A stretch of DNA of 64,000 nt, from the NCBI RefSeq assembly GCF_009834565.1, contig NZ_CP019428.1:3720001-3784000 (forward strand). Reading direction: 5' to 3'. Made by a program: the position numbers and the translations under genes. A model generated the notes under the pieces. That model did no database searches. It had not been told where the DNA came from and saw nothing but the letters and a program-made list of their open reading frames with translations. This DNA comes from Pseudomonas sp. R76. Lineage in GTDB: Bacteria; Pseudomonadota; Gammaproteobacteria; Pseudomonadales; Pseudomonadaceae. Position 1 is the stretch's first letter; each line of letters begins with the position of its first letter. This document shows positions 15,441 through 24,333 of the stretch, piece by piece.

Positions 15441-17075
15441 ATGAAAGAGTTGACTACCCTGGACGGCGCCGAGGCGCATCCAGCCATCAATGACCTGTGT
15501 GCCCAAGCACAAAGCGGCGAGATCAACCGCCGCCAGTTCCTGCGCACCGCTGCCCTGCTGGGGATTACCGTGGCCAGCGCCAGCAGCTTTATCGGCTCGG
15601 CCCTGCTCGGCAACGACGCCCAGGCCGCCGACGCCACACCCGCCCGCCAGGGTGGCAGCCTGCGCTTTGCCTGTGCGATCCAGGAAATCCAGGACCCGAT
15701 GCTGATCACCTGGATCGAAGCCTCGAACCTGTTGCGCAACTCGCTGGAATACCTGACCTGGGTCGACGCCGACAACATCACCCACCCGTACCTCGCTGAA
15801 AGCTGGAGCCCGTCCGACGACCTCACCACCTGGACCTTCAACCTGCGCCAGGATGTGAAGTGGAGCAATGGCGACCACTTCACTGTCGAGGACGTGCAAC
15901 ACAACATTGAACGATGGATCGCGGCGGACTCCAAGTCGGTTAACCGCACCGCATTCCAGGACATCAAAGCCTTCGAGAAAGTCAGCGACTACCAGTTCCG
16001 CCTGCTGCTCAAACGGCCGATGCTGGCGATCCCGGAAATGCTCAACGCGTTCACCTGCGCCATCGTCCACCGCAGCTTCAAGGCCGGTGACGACTGGGCG
16101 AAAAACCCGTTGGCCACAGGGCCGTTCAAGCTGGTTTCGTTCGCCGTGAACAAACAGGCGACGTTCGCCAAGCGCGCCGATTACTGGGGCAAGCCTGCCA
16201 ACCTCGACGAGCTGCGTTACATCGACATGGGCACCGACGTGTCCACCCACCTCGCCGCCCTGCAGGCCGGCCAAGTCGACGTGTTGTACCGCGTCACCGT
16301 GGCCGAACTCGACTTGGCCAAACGCCTGCCCGGCGCGCAGTTGCTCACCTGCAAATCCGCGCAAACCGTGGTGATGCGCATGGCCTGCGATCAGAAGCCG
16401 TTCACCGACCTGCGCATCCGCAAAGCCGTGGTGCTGTGCGCCGATAACGCGCAGATGCTCAAGATCGCCTATCGCGGCATGGGCACCCTGGGCGAAGACC
16501 ACCATGTGGCGCCCTCCCATCCCGAGTACTTCCCACTACCCAAGCGCAACCGCGATGTAGCGGCGGCGAAGAAGCTACTGGCCGAAGCCGGCTTTGCTGA
16601 TGGCATCGACATTGATTTGATCGTCGGCAACACCCAGGGCCGCTATGAGCAGGACTGCGCGCAAATCCTGCAGCAAAACTGCCTGGAAGCCGGGATTCGC
16701 ATCAACCTCAAAGTGGTGCCCGCCGCCCAATACTGGCCGATCTGGGACAAGGCCGCGTTCAGCCTCACTTACTGGGCCCATCGCCCGCTGGGCGTGATGT
16801 CCCTGGAGCTGGCCTACCGCGGCGGTGGCGCCTGGAACGAAAGCCACTACAGCGACCCGGCTTTTGACGCCGCGCTGGACAAGGCCATGGGCATCATCGA
16901 CCCCAAACAACGCGCTATCGCGATGCAAAACGTCGAGCAGATCCTGCAAGACGCCTGCGTCATCGTGCAGCCGTTCTGGGGTGACAAGTTCACCGCCGTG
17001 AGCAAAAAGGTCCAGGGCTTCCAGGTGCACCCTTCCGACTTCTACCCCATGGGCAATGTGTGGCTGAGCGCCTGA
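15441..17075 (+). CDS. Peptide/nickel-type ABC transporter substrate-binding protein (Tat-exported)
   Basis: A 544-residue SBP_bac_5 family periplasmic binding protein. Residues 29-35 (NRRQFLR) followed by a hydrophobic stretch and an AQAADA cleavage region form a twin-arginine signal, so it is exported folded. The mature part shows family motifs: LAESWSPSDDLTTWTFNLRQ, DVKWSNGDHFTVEDV and KNPLATGPFKLVSF. ATG 15441 has GGAGAGG directly upstream; the frame remains open to 15396 without support. It is followed by two permeases and a double ATPase. It captures an oligopeptide- or opine-like ligand for the importer; the specific ligand is unknown. Confidence 0.92.
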   Translation: MKELTTLDGAEAHPAINDLCAQAQSGEINRRQFLRTAALLGITVASASSFIGSALLGNDAQAADATPARQGGSLRFACAIQEIQDPMLITWIEASNLLRNSLEYLTWVDADNITHPYLAESWSPSDDLTTWTFNLRQDVKWSNGDHFTVEDVQHNIERWIAADSKSVNRTAFQDIKAFEKVSDYQFRLLLKRPMLAIPEMLNAFTCAIVHRSFKAGDDWAKNPLATGPFKLVSFAVNKQATFAKRADYWGKPANLDELRYIDMGTDVSTHLAALQAGQVDVLYRVTVAELDLAKRLPGAQLLTCKSAQTVVMRMACDQKPFTDLRIRKAVVLCADNAQMLKIAYRGMGTLGEDHHVAPSHPEYFPLPKRNRDVAAAKKLLAEAGFADGIDIDLIVGNTQGRYEQDCAQILQQNCLEAGIRINLKVVPAAQYWPIWDKAAFSLTYWAHRPLGVMSLELAYRGGGAWNESHYSDPAFDAALDKAMGIIDPKQRAIAMQNVEQILQDACVIVQPFWGDKFTAVSKKVQGFQVHPSDFYPMGNVWLSA

Positions 17076-17091
17076 GTTAAGGCGCGCCCTT

Positions 17092-17111
17092 CCTGCCCGA
17101 CTGCGGGCAGG
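17092..17111 (+). other. Stem-loop between binding-protein and permease genes
   Basis: CCTGCCCG-ACTG-CGGGCAGG is a perfect 8-bp stem with a 4-base loop and no following T-tract. In ABC operons such hairpins after the binding-protein gene often stabilise the upstream mRNA so that binding protein exceeds permease. That role is inferred here. Confidence 0.55.
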
Positions 17112-17140
17112 CCTCCCTTGAACAGTCGGAGCATGCACCC

Positions 17141-18094
17141 ATGGCTCATTTTCTATTGCGCAAATTACTGGCGCTGGTGGCGACCCTGCTGTCGGTGTCA
17201 CTGATCGTGTTCCTGGCCCTGGAACTGAATATCGAGGACGTGGCGATCAACGTCCTCGGCCCCTACTCCGCCGCCGACCAGCGTGCGGCGTGGCTGGTGG
17301 AGCACGGCTATAACCAACCTTTTGTTTGGCGTTACCTGCTGTGGCTCAAGGACTTTGTCAGCGGCGACTGGGGCACCTCGGTGTACTTTCGCGAGTCGGT
17401 GATCAAGCTGTTGCTGCCCAACCTGGCGCAAACCCTGACCCTGGCCGGCCTGGCCTTACTGGTGATGGTGCCGGTGGCGTTGACCCTGGGCATTCTGGCC
17501 GGTATCCGTCAAGGCTCGCTGCTCGACCGCCTGGTGTCGTTCGTGTCGATTGTCACCACTTCGATTCCCGACTTTGCCAGCGCGGTATTCGTCTCGGCGA
17601 TCTTCGTGTTCTGGCTCAACTGGCTGCCCGGCGTCAGCAGCATGAGCGACGGCTTCAGCGCGGTGGAGCTGGTGCTGCCGTTGATGGTGCTGTGCCTGTT
17701 CGGCATCGGCTACCTGGCGCGGATTACGCGGGCGTCGATGGTCGAAGTGATGCAGTCACCGTACATCCGCACGGCGCGGCTCAAAGGCGCTTCCACTGCG
17801 CGCATCGTCGTACGGCATGCCCTGCGCAATGTGCTGATCGCCCCGATCACAGTGATCATGCTGTACATCCCGTGGCTGCTGTCCAACGTGATCGTGGTCG
17901 AGGTGTTCTTCGCCTACAAGGGCTTCGGCTCGCTGCTGTACACCGCCTCACTGAACCATGACGTGTACCTGATCGAAGCCTGCGCGATGGTCAGTGCCGT
18001 GGTGGTGGGCATCACCAAGATCTTTTCGGACCTGGCCTACACCTGGCTCAACCCGCGCATCACCCTGCGCAGTCTCGGCGGAGGTGCCCAATGA
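17141..18094 (+). CDS. ABC transporter permease (DppB/OppB type)
   Basis: A 317-residue inner-membrane permease. After the first helix it has the DppB-type periplasmic loop (AWLVEHGYNQPFVWRYLLWL, then GDWGTSVYF), then five helices. The cytoplasmic coupling loop RITRASMVEVMQSPYIRTAR followed by KGAS is the EAA motif contacting the ATPase. It forms a heterodimer with the next permease, whose ATG overlaps its stop as ATGA. It belongs to the importer with the Tat-exported binding protein. Confidence 0.93.
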   Translation: MAHFLLRKLLALVATLLSVSLIVFLALELNIEDVAINVLGPYSAADQRAAWLVEHGYNQPFVWRYLLWLKDFVSGDWGTSVYFRESVIKLLLPNLAQTLTLAGLALLVMVPVALTLGILAGIRQGSLLDRLVSFVSIVTTSIPDFASAVFVSAIFVFWLNWLPGVSSMSDGFSAVELVLPLMVLCLFGIGYLARITRASMVEVMQSPYIRTARLKGASTARIVVRHALRNVLIAPITVIMLYIPWLLSNVIVVEVFFAYKGFGSLLYTASLNHDVYLIEACAMVSAVVVGITKIFSDLAYTWLNPRITLRSLGGGAQ

Positions 18095-18927
18095 ACCGTC
18101 TGCACGCCTTCAAACATCCCCTGGCGTTGCTCGGCCTGTTGCTGGTCGGCGGCTGGGTGTTGATCGCGCTGTTTGCACCCTGGCTGGCGCCGCATGATCC
18201 GCTGGAAAGCTTCACGCCCTTGCTGACGCCGATGACTACCGGCGACAACGGCCAGAGCTTCCTGCTGGGCACCGACATGATCGGTCGCGACATTCTCTCG
18301 CGGCTGATCTGGGGCACGCGCACCGTGCTGTTCTGGTCGATTCTGGCCACACTCACCGCGTTCGCGGTGGGCATCGCCATGGGCTTGTGCGCCGGTTACT
18401 TCAACGGTTGGGTGGATGCCGTGCTGTCGTATGTGGCCGACACCGTGCTGTCGTTCCCGGTGCTGGTGTTGTACATCGTGATCATCATCGCCCTGGGTGC
18501 TTCGGCGCTGAATATCCTGATTGCGGTGACCTTCACCAGTGCCCCGGCGATCTTTCGCATCATGCGTGCGCTGACGATCGACATCCGCTCGCGCGACTAC
18601 GTACTCAGTGCGATCACCCAAGGTGAAGGCTCACTTCGCATCATGCTGGTAGAAATTTTGCCCAACTGCGGCGGCCCCTTGATCGTGGATTTCTGCCTGC
18701 GCATCGGCTACACCGCGATCATGATCGGCGCCCTGGGTTTTCTCGGCCTCGGCCTGCCGCCACCGACGCCGGACTGGGGCGGCATGATCAACGATGGCCG
18801 CGCCATGGCCATTGCCTTCCCACACCTGGTGATCTTCCCCTGCATTGCCATCTCCACCCTGATGCTGGGCCTGAGCCTGCTGGCGGACGGCCTGGATGAA
18901 AACGCCCAGCACGGCGCGAGGAATTGA
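18091..18927 (+). CDS. ABC transporter permease (DppC/OppC type)
   Basis: A 278-residue inner-membrane permease with the DppC-type N-terminal helix, the GTDMIGRDILSRLIWGTR segment, and the coupling-loop region RALTIDIRSRDYVLSAITQG. Five to six membrane helices are predicted. Its start overlaps the preceding permease stop by 4 bases and its own stop overlaps the ribosome-binding region of the ATPase gene, so the three are translationally coupled. It pairs with the DppB-type protein to form the channel. Confidence 0.93.
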   Translation: MNRLHAFKHPLALLGLLLVGGWVLIALFAPWLAPHDPLESFTPLLTPMTTGDNGQSFLLGTDMIGRDILSRLIWGTRTVLFWSILATLTAFAVGIAMGLCAGYFNGWVDAVLSYVADTVLSFPVLVLYIVIIIALGASALNILIAVTFTSAPAIFRIMRALTIDIRSRDYVLSAITQGEGSLRIMLVEILPNCGGPLIVDFCLRIGYTAIMIGALGFLGLGLPPPTPDWGGMINDGRAMAIAFPHLVIFPCIAISTLMLGLSLLADGLDENAQHGARN

Positions 18928-18929
18928 AC

Positions 18930-20567
18930 ATGAACGCTGAAACCGTATTGCGGGTAAAAAACCTGTCGGTTGAACTGCCCGCCGGCGCCGACCGCAGCCA
19001 TGCCGTGCACGGCATCAGCCTGGAGGTGCGCAAGGGTGAAATCCTCTGCGTGATCGGCGAGTCCGGCTCGGGCAAATCCGTGCTGTCGGCGGCGATCATG
19101 GGCGACTACGCCAAAGGCCTGCGGCATGCCGGTGGGGTGATTGACTTTCTCGGTGACGATATTTGCACGCTGGATGAAGCACGCTTGCGGCAATTGCGCG
19201 GTAACCGCATCGCCATGATTTTCCAGGAGCCCATGGCGGCACTGAACCCGGCGATTCGGATCGGCAAACAAGTCGAAGAAATCTTCGACATCCACGCCGC
19301 GCACATGCCCCAACGCGAGCGCCGCGAACGCATGCTCGCGCTGCTCGAATCCACCCAACTGCCAGACCCGCCGCGCATCGCCAACAGCTTTCCCCATCAA
19401 CTTTCCGGCGGCCAGTGCCAGCGCGTGGTGATCGCCATGGCCCTGGCGATGAACCCGGACTTGTTGATCGCCGACGAACCCACCACGGCGCTGGACGTAA
19501 CCACCCAGGCCCAAGTGCTGAAGCTGGTGCGCGACCTGCGCGGGCGTGGCCAGCACGGCATTGTGTTTATCACCCATGACTTCGGTGTGGTGGCACAGAT
19601 TGCCGACCGCATTGCGGTGATGGAAGGTGGTCGCCTGGTGGAGATTGGCGACCGCGACCAAGTGCTGAACGCCCCGGCCCACGCCTACACGCGCAAACTC
19701 ATCGCCGCAGTGCCGGCCCTGCACCCGGAACTGCACACGCCGAGTGCCGACGGTGAGTTGGCGTTGCGCATCGAACACCTGACCAAAACCTACAACGTCG
19801 GTGGCAGCGCCGTCGCGGCGCTGCGCAACGTGTCGCTGAACCTGCCACGCGGCAAGACGCTGGCGATTGTCGGCGAGTCCGGCTCGGGCAAAAGTACCTT
19901 GGTCAAGGCTGCAATCCGTCTGGTGGAGAGTGACAGCGGACATGTGTGGGTCGGCGATACTGACTTCCTCGCCTTGCGCGGCTCAGCCCTGGCGGCCAAT
20001 CGGCGGCGCATCCAGATGATTTTCCAGGACCCGTACGGTTCGCTCAACCCACGCCATCGCGTCGGCGACATCATCGCCCGCGCCGCGCAATTGCGCGGGC
20101 TGTCGGCAAAGGACGCCTGGGCCGAGGCCGGTGACTTGCTCGAACAGGTCGGCCTCAAGCGCGACGCCCTCAAGCGCAAGCCCCGGCAGTTTTCCGGTGG
20201 CCAGCGCCAACGCATCGGCATCGCCCGCGCCCTGGCCATGCGCCCGGAAGTGTTGATCGCCGATGAGAGCGTCTCGGCGTTGGATGTGTCGGTGCAAAAA
20301 CAGGTACTCGAACTGCTCGCCGAGCTGCAACAGCAACTGAACCTGAGCATCCTGTTTATCACCCACGACCTGCGCGTGGCGGCGCAGATCAGCGACCACA
20401 TCGCGGTGATGCGCCAGGGCGAAGTCGTCGAGTACGGCACCGCTGAACAGGTGCTGCTGCGCCCACAAAACAGCTACACCCAGGCGCTGCTCGCGGCCGC
20501 GCCGGGCGCCACGCAATTACCGGCTGCCGGGCCGCCACTGAGGCTGATCCGCCCCGCCGCGCACTGA
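18930..20567 (+). CDS. Dual ATPase subunit of peptide-type ABC importer (DppD-DppF fusion)
   Basis: A 545-residue protein holding two complete ABC ATPase domains. Domain 1 has Walker A GESGSGKS near residue 40, signature LSGGQCQRV and Walker B LLIADEPTTALDV. Domain 2, from about residue 275, has GESGSGKST, signature FSGGQRQRI and VLIADESVSALDV. Domain 2's Walker B region reads DES rather than DEP. Usual systems encode these as two proteins (DppD and DppF); the fused form is common in soil bacteria. ATG 18930 has GAGGA 7 bases upstream; a TTG at 18924 is in frame. It powers the importer encoded just upstream. Confidence 0.93.
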   Translation: MNAETVLRVKNLSVELPAGADRSHAVHGISLEVRKGEILCVIGESGSGKSVLSAAIMGDYAKGLRHAGGVIDFLGDDICTLDEARLRQLRGNRIAMIFQEPMAALNPAIRIGKQVEEIFDIHAAHMPQRERRERMLALLESTQLPDPPRIANSFPHQLSGGQCQRVVIAMALAMNPDLLIADEPTTALDVTTQAQVLKLVRDLRGRGQHGIVFITHDFGVVAQIADRIAVMEGGRLVEIGDRDQVLNAPAHAYTRKLIAAVPALHPELHTPSADGELALRIEHLTKTYNVGGSAVAALRNVSLNLPRGKTLAIVGESGSGKSTLVKAAIRLVESDSGHVWVGDTDFLALRGSALAANRRRIQMIFQDPYGSLNPRHRVGDIIARAAQLRGLSAKDAWAEAGDLLEQVGLKRDALKRKPRQFSGGQRQRIGIARALAMRPEVLIADESVSALDVSVQKQVLELLAELQQQLNLSILFITHDLRVAAQISDHIAVMRQGEVVEYGTAEQVLLRPQNSYTQALLAAAPGATQLPAAGPPLRLIRPAAH

Positions 20568-20652
20568 GTTGCAAAATTTTCCCCGCGTCGCAGCGTTCGC
20601 TGCGGCAACGGGCTGCTGTTGCCAAAAAATAACCAATAATGAGAGCGAAACC

Positions 20653-21822
20653 ATGCGACCAACCCTACGTTACATCGCCCTGGTCCCAGTGCTCGGCGCC
20701 CTGGCGGCGCCGGCCATGGCCTACCAGGTCACCGACAACCTCGACCTCGGCGGCGCCGTGCGGGCGCGCTGGGACTATGACCCGGATCGCGGCATCCAGA
20801 AGTTCGGCCTCGACACCGCGTTCCTCAGCGCCAAGTACAACTCCGACACCTGGATCGGTGAGGCCCAGTACCGCTTTTACGGGCGTTCGTACCCGTACCA
20901 GTACACCAAGAACTACGGCGATATCCAGTTCGCCAAGTTTGCGTGGGTGGGCTACAAGTTCAACCCCGACCAGCAAGTGCAGGTGGGCCTCAACACCGTG
21001 CCGTTCGGCTTGCAGCCGTATTTTGGCAGCACCTTCTATGAAACCCTGGGCAACGTGATCGGCCTGGAAGACGTGCAGCAGGTCGGCGCCAAGTACGTCC
21101 AGCAAAGCGGCGACTGGAACATCCAGGCCGGCTACTACCTGCGCCCGGCGTGGCAAGGCAAAGGCACCAGCAAGGGCGTGACCTACTCCAGCGTGATTTC
21201 CGAAGCCGACAGTTACGTGGGCGACGGCAGCAACAACCAGGAACGCAACACCGTGGTGGTGCGGGTGGCCAAAGCCATGGACCTGGGCAACTGGAAGTCG
21301 GAAGTCGGGCTGTCCGGCTTGACCTCAACGCTTGAGAACAAAGACACCAACAACGACGGTCGGCGCAACGCCGTGGCGATCCATTACCTGGGCAAAAACG
21401 GCCCGTGGGGCGTGCAATTGCAGGCGGCGCGCCAACAAATGTCGCCACGTAACCCCGGCACCGACAGCGTGGTGACGCTGGGTGGCTATGACGGCACGTT
21501 CAACGTGGCCAGCCGGGGCAATTTGTATGTGGCGGATTTGAGTTACGACGTGGGCGGAAAATACCTGTTTGACCAAGTCAGCGGCGTGAAGCTGTATGCC
21601 AACTACAGTGCGTTTGATAAATCCGAGGACCAATTCAAGACCTCGCAACGGCTGATCCTCGGCACGTCGTTTTCGGTGAGCAAGTTGTGGGTGGCAACGG
21701 AGTGGTTGATCGGTAAAAACGACCCGTATATCGGGGGCAGCAGCTATACCGAAAGTTTGGGTGCGGGCGGGAGTAACCAGTGGGAGAATCAGCTGTACAT
21801 GAACATCGGTTACTACTTCTAA
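20653..21822 (+). CDS. Outer-membrane porin (OprO/OprP or OprD-like beta-barrel)
   Basis: A 389-residue protein with a clear signal peptide (RYIALVPVLGALAAPAMA, cleaved before YQVT) and an alternating beta-strand pattern, ending in MNIGYYF with a terminal Phe. The ATG at 20653 follows GAGAG. It comes 85 bases after the double ATPase gene in the same direction, so it most likely supplies outer-membrane entry for the importer's ligand. The exact porin family is not clear to me; it resembles the DUF/OprO-type putative porins more than classic OprD. Confidence 0.8.
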   Translation: MRPTLRYIALVPVLGALAAPAMAYQVTDNLDLGGAVRARWDYDPDRGIQKFGLDTAFLSAKYNSDTWIGEAQYRFYGRSYPYQYTKNYGDIQFAKFAWVGYKFNPDQQVQVGLNTVPFGLQPYFGSTFYETLGNVIGLEDVQQVGAKYVQQSGDWNIQAGYYLRPAWQGKGTSKGVTYSSVISEADSYVGDGSNNQERNTVVVRVAKAMDLGNWKSEVGLSGLTSTLENKDTNNDGRRNAVAIHYLGKNGPWGVQLQAARQQMSPRNPGTDSVVTLGGYDGTFNVASRGNLYVADLSYDVGGKYLFDQVSGVKLYANYSAFDKSEDQFKTSQRLILGTSFSVSKLWVATEWLIGKNDPYIGGSSYTESLGAGGSNQWENQLYMNIGYYF

Positions 21823-21833
21823 TAGGCCACTGA

Positions 21834-21912
21834 CGCCATCGCGGGCAAGCCAGCTCCCACATTTGATCGGCGCCGTGGTCAAAATGTGGGAGCTGGCTTG
21901 CCTGCGATAGCG
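21834..21912. repeat. REP doublet, type A
   Basis: Inverted arms containing GCAAGCCAGCTCCCACATTT and AAATGTGGGAGCTGGCTTGC face each other across about 25 bases, directly downstream of the porin stop and upstream of the LysR gene. One arm has GCGGG where the other has the complement of CAGG. Confidence 0.88.
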
Positions 21913-21955
21913 TCAGTACCAACACTATAAAAACAACCGGTGTGGAATCCCTTTC

Positions 21956-22831
21956 ATGCGCCAACTGCCCGCCCTCAACATGCTGCGTATCTTCGAAGAA
22001 GTCGCCCGCCACCGCAGCTTCAGCCAGGCCGCCGTGGGCCTTAACGTGACCCAGGGCGCCGTCAGCCGCCAGATCAAACAACTGGAAGACTACCTCGGCA
22101 TCGCCTTGTTCATCCGCACGCCCCAGGGCCTGTCCCTGACCGAAGCCGGCTTTGCGCTTTCCCCACACCTGAGCGACGCCTTCGACCATATCGAGCGCGC
22201 CCTGCAAGCCGTGCGTGTGCCCAACCTGCGCCAGCGCCTGCGCATCGTCGCGCCGCCGACCTGGGCCACTCGCTGGTTGTCCGCGCACCTGCGACGCTTC
22301 TGCGAGCGTTACCCGGATATCAACCTCAGCGTCACCCACCAGAACAGCCACGACAGCCTGACGGAAATCGACTGCAGGATTCGTTTCGGCCTGGAACCGG
22401 CGGCGCATTGCAGCAGCCAATTGCTGGTGATGGAACGGCACATCGCCGTCGCCAGCCCGGAGCTGTTCAGCAACGGCCAACCGCCCGACCTGCGGCGTTT
22501 TCCATTGCTGCATATCCTGCATGACGGCAAGCGCTTGAAGGTCTGGGAAAACTGGCTGGCGGCCATGGGCCGGAACGACATCGATGCGGGCCAGGGTCTG
22601 GAATTCAGCACCCTGGACCAGGTGATCCATACCGCCCTGGCAGGCGGTGGCTTAGCCGTGATCGACCGGCAGATGATCGAGCGCGAGTTGGCCAATGGCA
22701 GCCTGCTGCCGATCACGCCCGTGGAAGTGATCGGCCCTTATGGCTATTGGCTGGATGTGGCGAGTGACAAACAGGGTTTATCCAAGGTTCGTTTGTTTAC
22801 GCAGTGGCTGGGCCAGGTCAGCAATCCCTGA
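21956..22831 (+). CDS. LysR-family transcriptional regulator (GcvA-like)
   Basis: A 291-residue LysR protein: LNMLRIFEEVARHRSFSQAA and LNVTQGAVSRQIKQLEDYLG form the DNA-binding domain, and the rest is a periplasmic-binding-protein-like effector domain. It is co-directional with the ABC importer and porin and its 3' end overlaps the convergent MFS gene by 54 bases. It is related in its N-terminus to the LysR protein encoded at 9490-10419. The likely target is the upstream importer or the downstream Fae cluster; neither is shown. Confidence 0.9.
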   Translation: MRQLPALNMLRIFEEVARHRSFSQAAVGLNVTQGAVSRQIKQLEDYLGIALFIRTPQGLSLTEAGFALSPHLSDAFDHIERALQAVRVPNLRQRLRIVAPPTWATRWLSAHLRRFCERYPDINLSVTHQNSHDSLTEIDCRIRFGLEPAAHCSSQLLVMERHIAVASPELFSNGQPPDLRRFPLLHILHDGKRLKVWENWLAAMGRNDIDAGQGLEFSTLDQVIHTALAGGGLAVIDRQMIERELANGSLLPITPVEVIGPYGYWLDVASDKQGLSKVRLFTQWLGQVSNP

Positions 22832-24154
22832 CACCGGTGGCGCCTGGGCCTTGCACGCCTGGCTCAAGGTCAGCGCCTTGGTTTCCGGGGCCCAGGCCCA
22901 GGAGATAATCGCGCCCACTACCAGTATCGCCGCCAGAATGCCCATGGTCGGGCTCAAACCAATCCCAGCCACACTCACCGGCAGCAGGAATGTACTGATC
23001 GCCGAGCCCAGGCGACTCACCGCCGTGGCCAGGCCAATGCCGCTGGCACGCACTTCGGTGGGGAAGCTTTCTGCCGGGAATACCCCGACCAGGTTGCTGA
23101 CCGCCGACAACACCAAAGTAAACACACCGAAGGTCAACACCATCAGCCACGCCATGCTCCCCGGCAGCACCGCCAACAGGAACAGCGCCGCAGCAAGGAT
23201 GATGAACGAATTGATCAGAAACCCACGGCGCGAGAACTTCACCGTGCACCAGATGCCGATCAAGGCGCCGACGATCAGCAGCACGTTGAGCATCAATTCT
23301 GTGCCAAAACCTTCGGCCAGGCCCATCTTCTGCAGGATCGAGGGCAAGAAGGTGTAGATCGCGAAATACGGCATCACGATGCATACGAAGAACAGGCAGT
23401 TGAACGCCGTGCGCTTGCGGTATTCGCGGCTGAACAACACGCCATAGCCGGAACGGGTTTGCGTCGACGGTTCCTCATCCAGCACCACATGCGCGCCCAG
23501 GTGCTTTTTGACGATGGCACGGGCTTCGGCGATGCGCCCCCGGTTGACCAGCCAGCGCGGTGATTCCGGGGTGCCGATGCGCGCGAGCAGAATCAGCCCG
23601 GCCGGGATCGCCGACGATGCGAGCATCCAGCGCCAGGCGTCGTCACCGAGGCTGAGCATCGCGGTGCCGACAAAGGTTGCGGCCACGTAGCCGACGGTCC
23701 AGACCACGCTGAAGGAGCCGAGCAGCACACCCCGATGTTTCTTCGGCGAAAACTCGGCCAGCATGGCATGACCGACGCTGAAGTCGCCGCCCAAGCCAAT
23801 GCCGATCAGCACTCGGCATAGCAACAGCCCCATGGCGGTTTCAGCATAGAACTGCATGACCGACGCCACCGTAATCAGCACAAAGCTGACGAGAAAGATC
23901 TTCTGCCGACCGAGGGTGTCGGAGATCCAACCGAAAAACAGGCTGCCCAGGAACAAACCGATCAGCGCCGAAGCACCAATCAAGCCTTGCCAGAAGGCGC
24001 CGAGTTGCATCTGCGGGCTGAGCAGGGTGAAAGCGATACCGATCAAGCCGAGGATATAGCCGTCGGTGAAGTGCGCACCAAAGGTCAGACCGGCGATCTT
24101 CAGATGAAAGCGGCCGATCGGCAGGTCGTCGATTTTGACGGATTGAGCAGTCAT
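22778..24154 (-). CDS. MFS transporter, sugar/aromatic-acid porter type
   Basis: A 458-residue major facilitator with 12 predicted helices. It shows the loop 2-3 motif GWISDTLGRQK, the LLCRVLIGIGLGGDFSVG segment after TM4, GTPESPRWLV in the central loop and the FPTEVRASGIG motif before TM11, all typical of the sugar-porter/AAHS group of H+ symporters. ATG 24154 has GGAG 6 bases upstream; an ATG at 24166 is possible. It is the last gene of the minus-strand cluster with Fae, aldo/keto reductase and semialdehyde dehydrogenase, and probably imports their substrate. Confidence 0.9.
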   Translation of the reverse strand: MTAQSVKIDDLPIGRFHLKIAGLTFGAHFTDGYILGLIGIAFTLLSPQMQLGAFWQGLIGASALIGLFLGSLFFGWISDTLGRQKIFLVSFVLITVASVMQFYAETAMGLLLCRVLIGIGLGGDFSVGHAMLAEFSPKKHRGVLLGSFSVVWTVGYVAATFVGTAMLSLGDDAWRWMLASSAIPAGLILLARIGTPESPRWLVNRGRIAEARAIVKKHLGAHVVLDEEPSTQTRSGYGVLFSREYRKRTAFNCLFFVCIVMPYFAIYTFLPSILQKMGLAEGFGTELMLNVLLIVGALIGIWCTVKFSRRGFLINSFIILAAALFLLAVLPGSMAWLMVLTFGVFTLVLSAVSNLVGVFPAESFPTEVRASGIGLATAVSRLGSAISTFLLPVSVAGIGLSPTMGILAAILVVGAIISWAWAPETKALTLSQACKAQAPPVSGIADLAQPLRKQTNLG

Positions 24155-24224
24155 GGTGTTCTCCATATTGTTGTTCTTGACGGAGTAACAGCGGGCAAGC
24201 CGATTGTGGTGTGTGAGCTTTTTT

Positions 24225-24312
24225 GTGGGAGCTGGCTTGCCTGCGATAGCGGTAGGTCAGTCGCCGAATGTGCCAGCTGGCATGCCCTCATCGCAGGCAA
24301 GCCAGCTCCCAC
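24225..24312. repeat. REP doublet, type A
   Basis: GTGGGAGCTGGCTTGCCTGC at the left and its inverted complement at the right flank a loop that itself contains GCCAGCTGGC. It sits in the gap between the semialdehyde dehydrogenase stop and the MFS start, inside the presumed operon. Confidence 0.88.
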
Positions 24313-24333
24313 ACTGGATCGGTGTGTGTGTGT

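Noticed and set aside
15281..15444. Short open frame upstream of the binding protein
   Set aside because: No ribosome-binding site; Cys/Pro/Ala-rich text without a family, located in a promoter region.
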